Positions 1-5,162 of a stretch of 5,162 nucleotides of DNA are shown piece by piece. Within the stretch, counting starts at the first letter, position 1; every line of letters starts with the position of its first letter. The stretch lies in the NCBI GenBank assembly GCA_017998475.1, contig JAGODA010000235.1, positions 1 through 5,162 on the forward strand. Direction: 5' to 3'. The notes beneath the pieces are model-generated. The model ran no database searches and was not told where the DNA came from. It saw only the letters and a list, made by a program, of their open reading frames with translations. The DNA is from Spirochaetota bacterium. GTDB taxonomy: Bacteria; Spirochaetota; UBA4802; UBA5368. The position numbers and the translations under genes were made by a program.

Positions 1-5
1 GTGGT

Positions 6-53
6 CCCGCGAACGATGTTGCGGGCGGTGTTTCCGGAGCGGCCCTGTTCCGG
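6..53 (-). promoter_or_regulatory. Two small hairpins in the putative leader downstream of the left-edge promoter
   Basis: Read on the minus strand, the leader of the putative leftward transcript first meets a 5-bp stem CCGGA/TCCGG (bases 34-38 and 49-53) with a 10-base loop. It then meets a second stem: CCCGC/GCGGG (bases 6-10 and 21-25) extended by AAC/GTT (12-14 and 18-20) across one bulged base, closing on a 3-base loop. Neither is followed by a T-run, so they do not look like simple terminators. They could be leader structure ahead of the off-window gene, or incidental pairing in G+C-rich DNA. Confidence 0.25.
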
Positions 54-83
54 GCGCGTTACGGAATTGTCGCGGTTTCTGTC

Positions 84-111
84 AGAATACACGATCAGGC
101 GCCTTTGTCAA
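84..111 (-). promoter_or_regulatory. Predicted sigma-70-type promoter reading out of the left edge
   Basis: On the minus strand a perfect TTGACA (-35, plus-strand bases 106-111) is followed after 16 bases by TATTCT (-10, bases 84-89), which matches the TATAAT consensus at 4 of 6 positions. Transcription would start near base 77 and run leftward out of the window. The site lies about 70 bases past the stop codon of the DUF362 gene on the same strand, so it would drive a separate transcription unit whose gene is not in view. An exact -35 hexamer at near-ideal spacing in G+C-rich DNA is unlikely to be common by chance. This remains a motif match only, without a visible downstream gene. Confidence 0.5.
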
Positions 112-182
112 GTCGTGAAGAATTACGCGGGCGGGGCAACATAATCGATCTACTGCATAGGATTGTGCACTCGTGCCGGCCT

Positions 183-1619
183 TCACACCCTCTTCAACAC
201 GTGCGCGAACGGATGCGGCACGCGCGAGCTCGAGCCCTTCAGGCGCGCGGTGAGATATTCGACGAAGGTGACCACGGGATTTACCGGCACGTAGGTCGCC
301 GGGTTGACCTTCATCAGGTGAAAGAGCGCCTCGGCGGTGGCGGACAGGTCGTTGCACTCGCCGCTCAGGTACACGTTCTTCCGGCCGAGCCTGCGGATGA
401 GCCTTTCGGAGACTTCCTCGATCGCGCAGTGCCCGGCCACGAGCACGCGACCGTCGATCGAATCGACCGTCTTTGCGTCATGCCCTTTTCCCATCAAGAG
501 AGTCCATCCCCCCCTGCCGGCGGTGTCCAGGTACATGGTCTGCATGGCGCAGAGCGGGTTGTTGACGCAGCCCTCGCGGCAGGCGAGCTTCGTTCCCTTC
601 ACGAGGCGCACGTCGTCCGGAAAGAGCGGATAGAGGTCCCAGGGGTAGTGCCCGGAGAGCGGCATGTCGCCGAGAAGGTCGATGTTCTTCAGGCTTTTAA
701 GGTCGCCGCGAAGCTCGATATCACGCTCGCTTTTTACGCCCCCGGAAAGGCCGCGCCTGACGGCGAGATCGAGGTGAGGCACGTCCCTAATCCCGAGGCC
801 GAAAACGCGCGCGCCGGCTATGTCGGCGGCGACAACATTGGCGCTCGCCAGCAGGACGCGGAAGGGTTTCACCTGTCGGTCGGCGAGCGCCGTGGCGAAA
901 TAGTGACCGTGGATGGTGCCTTCCACGCCCTCGATGAGCGTGACGTCGGGCCGGATGTGGCCGAGCACGTCGACGAGCTTATGGGGCAGGTTGTAATTGT
1001 GGTCGAATCCGCGGCTGCGCTGCATGGGGAAGCCCCACTGGTTTTTCACGCCGAGCGTAACCACCCCCATGGAATGAGTCTTGAGCTTGGGAACATTTAT
1101 GTAGAGGTGACGATCGCGCTCGTTCATGAGTTTGAGCACCGTTTCGGGCATGATGAACGAGCTGAGGTCGTAGCCGTCCGGATGGGCGGCGGAGGCCGGC
1201 GCGCGGCCGGGGAAGGGGAGTGTGCCGCCTTTCTCCTCATCGAGGAAAACGGGGACGGCGCCTGTCTCGCGGCAGAGCCTGGTATAGCCCGCGGCGCGGT
1301 ATACCAGGCGGGTGAAGTTCGCCTGGGTGGCGTTTTCGAAGAGAAAAATCCTCCTGGCACCGGCGCGCTTCCAGTAGTCGATTATCTCCCGAAGCACCTC
1401 GACCCTGGTGTGGCTGTAGGGCTTCGCGTCGACGGCGTTGGGCTTGATGTACACCTGGCCGCTCTCTTTAAGGAGGGAGGCGCCGCCGAGCTGGTCGAAG
1501 ATATCGGCCACGGCGCGGCGCACGGCGCGTACCATGTCGGCCCCCAGCGGCAGGAAGCGCGTGAAGGGCTCGCTCTGGTGCGGTGCGTCGAGTTTCTTGA
1601 TGATGACGGTGGCTTTCAT
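183..1619 (-). CDS. DUF362 family protein with Cys-containing C-terminal region
   Basis: The gene encodes 478 residues from an ATG preceded by GGAGA with a 5-base gap (plus bases 1625-1629), a good ribosome binding site. The first ~280 residues look like a DUF362 domain: VYIKPNAV (57-63), a Rossmann-like strand-helix (about 72-96), the hallmark INVPKLKTHSMGVVTLGVKN (174-193), VTLIEGVEGTIHGH (226-239) and the AADIAGARVFGLG segment (264-276). There is no signal peptide and no membrane segment, so it is probably cytoplasmic. The C-terminal third carries C347-x3-C351-x5-C357, then C398 (AGHCAIEE) and C422 (SGECND). These could bind a metal or Fe-S cluster, but no standard 4Fe-4S ferredoxin motif is present. 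The biochemical role of the family is not established to my knowledge, so no reaction is assigned. It stands alone on its strand, with no same-strand partner in view, and is divergent from the membrane hydrolase. A sigma-54-like element lies just upstream. Family call firm; function unknown. Confidence 0.88.
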   Translation of the reverse strand: MKATVIIKKLDAPHQSEPFTRFLPLGADMVRAVRRAVADIFDQLGGASLLKESGQVYIKPNAVDAKPYSHTRVEVLREIIDYWKRAGARRIFLFENATQANFTRLVYRAAGYTRLCRETGAVPVFLDEEKGGTLPFPGRAPASAAHPDGYDLSSFIMPETVLKLMNERDRHLYINVPKLKTHSMGVVTLGVKNQWGFPMQRSRGFDHNYNLPHKLVDVLGHIRPDVTLIEGVEGTIHGHYFATALADRQVKPFRVLLASANVVAADIAGARVFGLGIRDVPHLDLAVRRGLSGGVKSERDIELRGDLKSLKNIDLLGDMPLSGHYPWDLYPLFPDDVRLVKGTKLACREGCVNNPLCAMQTMYLDTAGRGGWTLLMGKGHDAKTVDSIDGRVLVAGHCAIEEVSERLIRRLGRKNVYLSGECNDLSATAEALFHLMKVNPATYVPVNPVVTFVEYLTARLKGSSSRVPHPFAHVLKRV

Positions 1620-1658
1620 CGGAATCTCCAGTGCGGCCGGGTGTCATGCGTTCAGGCA

Positions 1659-1674
1659 GGCCAGTATAGTGCCA
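1659..1674 (-). promoter_or_regulatory. Sigma-54-like -24/-12 promoter element for the DUF362 gene
   Basis: Read on the minus strand the element is TGGCAC-T-ATAC-TGGCC. It agrees with the sigma-54 consensus TGGCACG-N4-TTGCW at six of seven bases in the -24 block and keeps the obligatory GG-N10-GC spacing. Transcription would begin near base 1648, giving a leader of about 29 bases that contains the GGAGA ribosome binding site. The same bases include TATACT (1663-1668), which could serve as a sigma-70 -10 box, but no acceptable -35 hexamer lies 16-18 bases upstream, so the sigma-54 reading fits better. No activator gene is visible in the window. Confidence 0.4.
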
Positions 1675-1792
1675 CCCGGGCGGGGGATGCCAGAAAAAAA
1701 CTTCCGCACACGGCCGACACCGCTGGAGAATCAGTGTGAATTCCATGACGGATCTCGTTCTCGACGAGTTCGTAAACTGTAGTGGATTGCGG

Positions 1793-1809
1793 GATTTAGC
1801 TTGTAAATC
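1793..1809. repeat. Inverted repeat GATTTA-N5-TAAATC, possible operator
   Basis: Two perfect 6-base arms (1793-1798 and 1804-1809) flank a 5-base centre, GCTTG. The repeat overlaps the candidate -35 box of the hydrolase promoter (1801-1806), which is where a repressor would occlude RNA polymerase. It also lies about 150 bases upstream of the predicted sigma-54 start of the DUF362 gene, a distance usual for enhancer sites. The regulator cannot be named from sequence, and a 6-base arm pair can arise by chance. Confidence 0.35.
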
Positions 1810-1829
1810 GCCGAGCGCTGTCGTATACA
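1801..1829 (+). promoter_or_regulatory. Candidate sigma-70 promoter for the membrane hydrolase gene
   Basis: TTGTAA (1801-1806) and TATACA (1824-1829) are separated by exactly 17 bases, and each matches 4 of 6 consensus positions. A start near 1836 would leave a leader of about 167 bases before the ATG at 2003. A weaker alternative lies closer to the gene: TGGATA (from about 1892) followed after 18 bases by TATACG (from about 1916). Both are moderate matches, and the choice between them is not decided by the sequence. Confidence 0.3.
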
Positions 1830-1852
1830 CTGTCCGTGAATTCCCGGGTTTT

Positions 1853-1868
1853 ATTAACCGAGGTTAAT
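1853..1868. repeat. Perfect palindrome ATTAACC-GA-GGTTAAT, likely operator
   Basis: Two exact 7-base arms (1853-1859 and 1862-1868) flank a 2-base centre, giving a 16-bp symmetric site in an A+T-rich patch of the divergent spacer. This is the most regular dyad in the intergenic region and has the form of a binding site for a dimeric transcription factor. It lies just downstream of the candidate hydrolase promoter (starting near 1836), a repressor-like position, and about 210 bases upstream of the predicted DUF362 start. The 2-base loop is too tight for a good RNA hairpin and no T-run follows, so a terminator is less likely. Confidence 0.45.
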
Positions 1869-1992
1869 GCGCGTTTTCGCCTGCCGTGCTATGGATAACA
1901 GTTGATGGCGCGGCATATACGTGTGTCCTGAATGGTGCACGCGGCGAGGTGTGTCTGAATTTTCCCTGACGGACCTTGCCGATTTCGGGAGC

Positions 1993-1997
1993 GGAGG
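1993..1997 (+). promoter_or_regulatory. Ribosome binding site that sets the hydrolase start at 2003
   Basis: GGAGG lies 5 bases before the ATG at 2003, an ideal Shine-Dalgarno arrangement. An in-frame TTG at 1976 would add nine residues but has only CCCTGACGGACC before it and no comparable site. Starting at 2003 also places the membrane anchor 14 residues from the N-terminus, as expected for a signal-anchor. The ATG at 2003 is therefore preferred. Confidence 0.8.
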
Positions 1998-2002
1998 TCA
2001 GA

Positions 2003-3841
2003 ATGAATACCGACCAGCTGTTCAATCGAGGGAAGGGAATAAAGGCCATTATCGTATTTTTTGCTTTTCAGCTTGTGTTTATCGGAGCAGTATTTACTGC
2101 CCACAGGGTCCAGACGGATTCCGGCGCCGTGGAGGTTTCCAATGTATATTTCCTGAATGAGGATGGGAACAGGATCCGCGGCAAACTCTTCAGGCCTGTT
2201 TCCGCGAATGAAAGTATGAGGCACCCCGGAGTACTCTTCATTCACGGTTACCAGAACAACCGCGAAAGCGGCGACTCCTATTGTATCGAACTCGGCCGAA
2301 GGGGCTTCGTTACGCTCAGTATCGATGCCATCGGCAGAGGCAATTCCGACCCGCCGCATGACATAGACGATCCGCGTTTCGATAAAACCTTCGGGGCGCG
2401 TTCCTCCGTGAAGTATCTCGCGTCGCTTCCATTCGTGGACTCGGGCCGCGTCGGCGTGATGGGACACAGCATGGGGGCCGAGTACTCGTACTGGATCGCG
2501 CTCGAGGATCCCTCCATACGCGCGGTCGCTATTATTGGCAACGCATACGACAAACGGGCAACCCGGAACATGCCGAAGAACATGATAATGATCATCGGCG
2601 AGTTCGACGAATTCCGCGACCGGTTTACCGGAACAACGAACATCATGGAACAGTGGATGAGAACCGAAACCACCCTGAACGCGTTCCCCGTCGGGGATCC
2701 GAAGTTCAACACCACCTATGGTGATTTCGCCAGCGGCACGGCCCGCCGTGTTTTCGTCACGAGGATATCCCATGTTCAGGAGTCGCACAGCAGGGCCTGT
2801 ATCGCCGAGGCACTTGACTGGATGAGGCTTGCGCTTGGCCCCCCGGAACATCTCTGGAAAGACAAGGACGACCAGATTTGGCCCCTCAAAGAAGCGATGA
2901 CTCTACTGGCTATGCTTGCCTGTTTTATTTCACTCATGCCGCTCGGGCTTATGGCGCTGAGAAGCCCTTTTTTCAGGCCGATCCGCCAGGGGCAGGTATT
3001 CAGTTATGTATGCCCGGACAGAGACTGGTGGAAATACGCAGCGATCAACGGGGCGCTCATGTGGCTGTATCTTCCACTCATCATGACGCTCTTCGCCATA
3101 CACAAGTTCGTGGTCCGCGTCGATACGGTGTTTCCCATGCTGCTTGTCGACGCGATCGTATGGTGGTTCGTCATTATTAATACCATCGGCCTCTTCATGC
3201 TGCGGCGATGGTATCGAAAGGAATCCGCGGCGAAGGGGTTGAGCTGGTACGATCTTGGAATATCGCATTTCAGGGAGCGCTGGGGGGTCGATCCGGGCCG
3301 TATCGGCAGGACCGTCGTTCTCGGATTGCTGCTTTTCTCGTTTCTTTACTTCTGTGAATTCATGAGTGAAAAGCTGGTGCTCGTGGACTTCAGATTCATC
3401 TATCCGCTGCTGAGCGATCTGACTCCCTACAGGGTGCTCATGTTCGCTCTATATTTCCCGTTCATTCTGTTCGGGTTTCTGGTACTGACGTCGTTTGTGC
3501 ACGGGCAGCTTCGACGTGCCGAAAAATCGAGCTGGTGGGCGACATATTTTTCATGGACGGGGAGGAACATACTGGCCCTTATCGCCCCTCTTTTCCTCTT
3601 CCTGCTGGTGCAGTACGTTCCGCTGCTGACAACGGGTTTCATCCCTTTCGAGGGTCCGGGGGGCGTCTTTGTGGTGTTCATCATCGAGCTCTTTTTTATA
3701 ATGCTGACCCTTACCATTGTGATGATCCAGTCCACATGGTTCTACCAGATAACGGGAACTATCTATTTGAGCGCACTGATGAACGCGCTGGTCGTCACCT
3801 GGCTGTTCGCGTCCTCACAGGTGATCGCGCCGATTCCGTAG
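2003..3841 (+). CDS. Membrane-anchored alpha/beta hydrolase with polytopic C-terminal domain
   Basis: The product has 612 residues. Residues 1-14 are basic and are followed by a membrane anchor (about 15-33). Residues 45-280 form an alpha/beta-hydrolase domain with the oxyanion segment FIHGYQNN (79-86), nucleophile elbow GHSMG (154-158, Ser156), a probable acid Asp202 in IIGEFDEF, and a probable His257 in RISHVQ. The triad looks intact, so an active esterase, lipase or peptidase-like enzyme is expected; substrate unknown. From about 296 to the end there are about eight hydrophobic segments (roughly 296-319, 345-366, 376-400, 434-451, 474-499, 522-542, 553-577, 583-604). Arg/Lys-rich loops at 320-344, 401-433 and 500-521 fall on one side, which by the positive-inside rule puts the hydrolase domain outside the cytoplasmic membrane. 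I do not recognise the C-terminal domain as a named family. By eye the 5' part of the gene is less G+C-rich than its neighbours, possibly reflecting its membrane segment or a different origin. It is transcribed alone, divergent from the DUF362 gene and convergent with the CoA-transferase gene. Confidence 0.88.
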   Translation: MNTDQLFNRGKGIKAIIVFFAFQLVFIGAVFTAHRVQTDSGAVEVSNVYFLNEDGNRIRGKLFRPVSANESMRHPGVLFIHGYQNNRESGDSYCIELGRRGFVTLSIDAIGRGNSDPPHDIDDPRFDKTFGARSSVKYLASLPFVDSGRVGVMGHSMGAEYSYWIALEDPSIRAVAIIGNAYDKRATRNMPKNMIMIIGEFDEFRDRFTGTTNIMEQWMRTETTLNAFPVGDPKFNTTYGDFASGTARRVFVTRISHVQESHSRACIAEALDWMRLALGPPEHLWKDKDDQIWPLKEAMTLLAMLACFISLMPLGLMALRSPFFRPIRQGQVFSYVCPDRDWWKYAAINGALMWLYLPLIMTLFAIHKFVVRVDTVFPMLLVDAIVWWFVIINTIGLFMLRRWYRKESAAKGLSWYDLGISHFRERWGVDPGRIGRTVVLGLLLFSFLYFCEFMSEKLVLVDFRFIYPLLSDLTPYRVLMFALYFPFILFGFLVLTSFVHGQLRRAEKSSWWATYFSWTGRNILALIAPLFLFLLVQYVPLLTTGFIPFEGPGGVFVVFIIELFFIMLTLTIVMIQSTWFYQITGTIYLSALMNALVVTWLFASSQVIAPIP

Positions 3842-3854
3842 GGTGCCGATAACC

Positions 3855-3886
3855 CTGGAGCGGCGGGCGCTGGCCCGCTGTTCCAG
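3855..3886 (+). terminator. Hairpin 14 bases after the hydrolase stop, probable 3' end signal
   Basis: Bases 3855-3868 pair with 3873-3886 around the loop GCTG. In plus-strand RNA the 14-bp stem is continuous: CUGGA/UCCAG outside, GCGGGC/GCCCGC inside, and a middle triplet with one C-G and two G·U pairs. In minus-strand RNA those two G·U pairs become C·A mismatches, so the structure favours the hydrolase transcript. No T-run follows (next bases AATCAG), so it is not a canonical intrinsic terminator. It could stabilise the mRNA 3' end or act with Rho. Confidence 0.5.
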
Positions 3887-3910
3887 AATCAGAATAGCGG
3901 TAGTCAACTG

Positions 3911-3940
3911 GTCCCGGAGACGGTCCGCCGTCCCCGGGAC
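3911..3940 (-). terminator. Hairpin 9 bases after the CoA-transferase stop, probable 3' end signal
   Basis: GTCCCGG (3911-3917) pairs with CCGGGAC (3934-3940), and GACGG (3919-3923) pairs with CCGTC (3928-3932) around a 4-base loop. The single unpaired position between the two stems is A·C in plus-strand RNA but becomes a G·U pair in minus-strand RNA, giving a continuous 13-bp stem there. It therefore favours the transcript of the CoA-transferase gene, whose stop codon is at 3950-3952. No T-run follows on that strand, so the mode of termination is uncertain. Confidence 0.5.
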
Positions 3941-3949
3941 GAACGCGGG

Positions 3950-5162
3950 TCATATCCAGCGGGCCTTCTTTGCCGCGAAGGTCAGCTCGTCACGGAACTG
4001 CGGGTGAGCGATCGAGATGAGCTTTTTCACGCGCGTGCTGATGCAATCGAAATTGATGTCGACCACGCCGTATTCGGTGACCACGTACTCCACTTCGTTC
4101 CTCGGCGTTGTGACCACGGTCCCCTCGGGCAGGGTAGGCAGTATCTTGGAGCGGAGGTTTCCTTCCTTGTCGGTGTAGGTCGACTCGATGGCGAGTATAC
4201 GCTTCCCCCCCTTCGACATCTTGGCGCCCTGGTTGAAGTTCACCTGGCCCCCGGTCCCGCTGTATTGCTTGGTGCCGATCGATTCCGAACCGGCCTGCCC
4301 GGTGAGGTCGATCATGAGAGAGGTGTTGATCGATATCATGTTGTCGTTCTTGGCGATGTTCGTGGGCTGGTTCACCCAGTGGACCTCCCTGAACTCGAAC
4401 ATCTCGTTGTGGTCGATGTCCTTGTAGAACTGATTGGTGCCGACGGCGAACCCGGTGACGATCTTGCCGGGCATGAAATTTTTTCTGGAACCGGTGACGA
4501 CGCCGGCCTTCACGAGCTCCGTCACCGATGGAGTCACCACCTCGGTGTGCATGCCGAGTTCCTTCTTATTGTAGAGCATGTGGCCAATCGCGTTTCCGAG
4601 ACCGCCGAAACCGAGCTGAATGGTCGATCCGTCGGGGATGAGGTCCACTATATAGGTCGCCATCCGGTTCTCGACGTCGGTGATGGGGATCTCGGGAAGC
4701 TCGAAGATCGGCGCGTCGTTCTCGATGAAATAATCGATCTCGGAAACGTGAACCTTGAAATCGTTCCCGCCGCACCAGGGCAGATGGCTGTTGATCTCGC
4801 AGATGACGATATCGGCCGGTTCCATACACTCCTTTCGCGGCAGGAAGGAGCCGAAGCACGACTTGTTGACGTAGCCGTCCGCGCCCGGAGGGGTCGCCGA
4901 GAATGCCACGATGTTCGGGGCGGCCTTAAGGGCCACCGCGCCGAGGTCCGAGAAGCTGTGCGGCTTGTATGAACCGACTCCCCACTCCATGCAGATGCGC
5001 TCGAGCGGGCCGACAAACATTGTCTCTATGTTGAAGCTGTCCTTCGTCTCGGGCTTCATGTATTCGTACAGGGCCATGGCGAAGCCCTGGTAAATGGTGA
5101 CATTCGTAACATCCCCGGCCCGTTTGCCGAGCGCCGTCGAAAAAGCGGCCGGTATGTTGACG
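3950..5162 (-). CDS. CoA-transferase, acetyl-CoA hydrolase/transferase family (4-hydroxybutyrate or butyrate type), 5'-truncated
   Basis: The frame is open to the right edge, so the true start lies outside. The ATG at 5077 is internal: the 28 codons beyond it read as family sequence (AALGKR-like segment, then DVTNVTIYQG). Visible length is 403 residues against about 430-440 for the family, so roughly 30-40 N-terminal residues are missing. Numbering from the edge, the glycine-rich QLGFGGLGNAIG is at 182-193. The probable catalytic Glu207 is in GMHTEV, at the same distance from the C-terminus as the glutamate of the Clostridium 4-hydroxybutyrate CoA-transferase (as I recall it). IAKNDNMISIN (269-279), DLTGQ (285-289), the YSGTGGQVNF loop (300-309) and VTEYGV (361-366) follow. 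Such enzymes move CoA between acyl-CoA and a carboxylate, often acetate, through a glutamyl-CoA intermediate in the cytoplasm. Substrate cannot be settled: butyrate, 4-hydroxybutyrate, propionate or another short acid are possible, and a hydrolase is less likely. Nothing looks broken. Confidence 0.9.
   Translation of the reverse strand, partial: VNIPAAFSTALGKRAGDVTNVTIYQGFAMALYEYMKPETKDSFNIETMFVGPLERICMEWGVGSYKPHSFSDLGAVALKAAPNIVAFSATPPGADGYVNKSCFGSFLPRKECMEPADIVICEINSHLPWCGGNDFKVHVSEIDYFIENDAPIFELPEIPITDVENRMATYIVDLIPDGSTIQLGFGGLGNAIGHMLYNKKELGMHTEVVTPSVTELVKAGVVTGSRKNFMPGKIVTGFAVGTNQFYKDIDHNEMFEFREVHWVNQPTNIAKNDNMISINTSLMIDLTGQAGSESIGTKQYSGTGGQVNFNQGAKMSKGGKRILAIESTYTDKEGNLRSKILPTLPEGTVVTTPRNEVEYVVTEYGVVDINFDCISTRVKKLISIAHPQFRDELTFAAKKARWI

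Larger units (their letters stand above)
1620..2002. other. Divergent intergenic region, 383 bases, regulatory
   Basis: This stretch separates the start codons of two divergently transcribed genes. I see no convincing coding sequence in it; the open frames crossing it are short or are antisense extensions of the flanking genes. Its middle (about 1780-1870) is visibly richer in A+T than the surroundings. It contains a -24/-12-like element next to the DUF362 gene, a candidate -35/-10 pair facing the hydrolase, and two inverted repeats. A run of seven A (1694-1700) lies upstream of the DUF362 promoter element. If the assigned promoters are right, the DUF362 leader is only about 29 bases while the hydrolase leader is about 167 bases. 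Confidence 0.6.

Noticed and set aside
1..144. Plus-strand frame open from base 1 to a TAA at 142-144 (47 codons), possibly the tail of a gene entering from the left
   Set aside because: The translated tail is not recognisable, the other two plus frames are equally open over much of it, and a minus-strand promoter lies inside it. It cannot be supported without the left flank.
171..180. Possible hairpin just past the DUF362 stop (short GCAC/GTGC-type pairing around 167-176)
   Set aside because: Only four base pairs with a 2-base loop and no T-run; too weak to call a terminator.
105..1739. Plus-strand open frame of 544 codons, open from the left edge
   Set aside because: It runs antisense to the whole DUF362 gene, whose protein shows clear family motifs and a good ribosome binding site. 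The antisense product is a low-complexity mix of Gly, Ala, Glu, Val and His with no recognisable domain, as expected from the complementary frame of a G+C-rich gene.
1754..1768. Inverted repeat CTCGT-N5-ACGAG in the divergent spacer
   Set aside because: Five-base arms built from CG-rich words are expected by chance in this composition, and it does not coincide with a promoter element.
1976..2002. TTG start at 1976 adding nine residues to the membrane hydrolase
   Set aside because: It has no ribosome binding site, while the ATG at 2003 has GGAGG with a 5-base gap.
1889..2851. Minus-strand open frame of 320 codons opposite the hydrolase
   Set aside because: It overlaps the region coding the catalytic motifs of the hydrolase in antisense, and its product shows no recognisable family.
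4004..4972. Plus-strand open frame of 322 codons opposite the CoA-transferase
   Set aside because: It is antisense to a strongly recognised gene and its product (rich in Asp, Val, Leu, His, Gly) has no domain character.

Overview
The window is G+C-rich bacterial DNA. It holds two complete genes, one gene cut by the right edge, and three non-coding stretches with readable signals. No RNA gene, CRISPR array, insertion sequence or phage gene was seen. A CoA-transferase of the butyrate/4-hydroxybutyrate type, a DUF362 protein and a possible sigma-54 promoter would all suit an anaerobic or fermentative bacterium, for example a spirochaete or a delta-proteobacterial (Desulfobacterota) lineage. That placement is inference from gene content only.

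Layout, left to right. Bases 1-182 contain no supportable gene. On the minus strand they carry a well-formed sigma-70-type promoter pointing out of the left edge, followed by a leader with two small hairpins. Bases 183-1619 (minus) encode a 478-residue DUF362-family protein with a Cys-containing C-terminal region. Bases 1620-2002 are a divergent intergenic region. It holds a sigma-54-like -24/-12 element for the DUF362 gene, a candidate sigma-70 promoter for the gene on the right, and two AT-rich inverted repeats that look like operators. Bases 2003-3841 (plus) encode a 612-residue membrane protein: an alpha/beta-hydrolase domain with an intact Ser-Asp-His triad, anchored at its N-terminus and followed by about eight membrane segments. 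Bases 3842-3949 are a short convergent spacer with two strong hairpins, each better paired in the transcript of the gene it follows. Bases 3950-5162 (minus) encode most of an acetyl-CoA hydrolase/transferase-family CoA-transferase whose N-terminus lies beyond the right edge.

The three genes do not form an operon. The DUF362 and hydrolase genes are divergent and may share regulation through the spacer between them. The hydrolase and CoA-transferase genes are convergent and separated by the hairpin pair. No common pathway is evident. The most unusual element is the hydrolase with its polytopic C-terminal domain. The CoA-transferase is the only gene whose general chemistry can be named with confidence. 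I found no clear evidence of a new multi-gene system.
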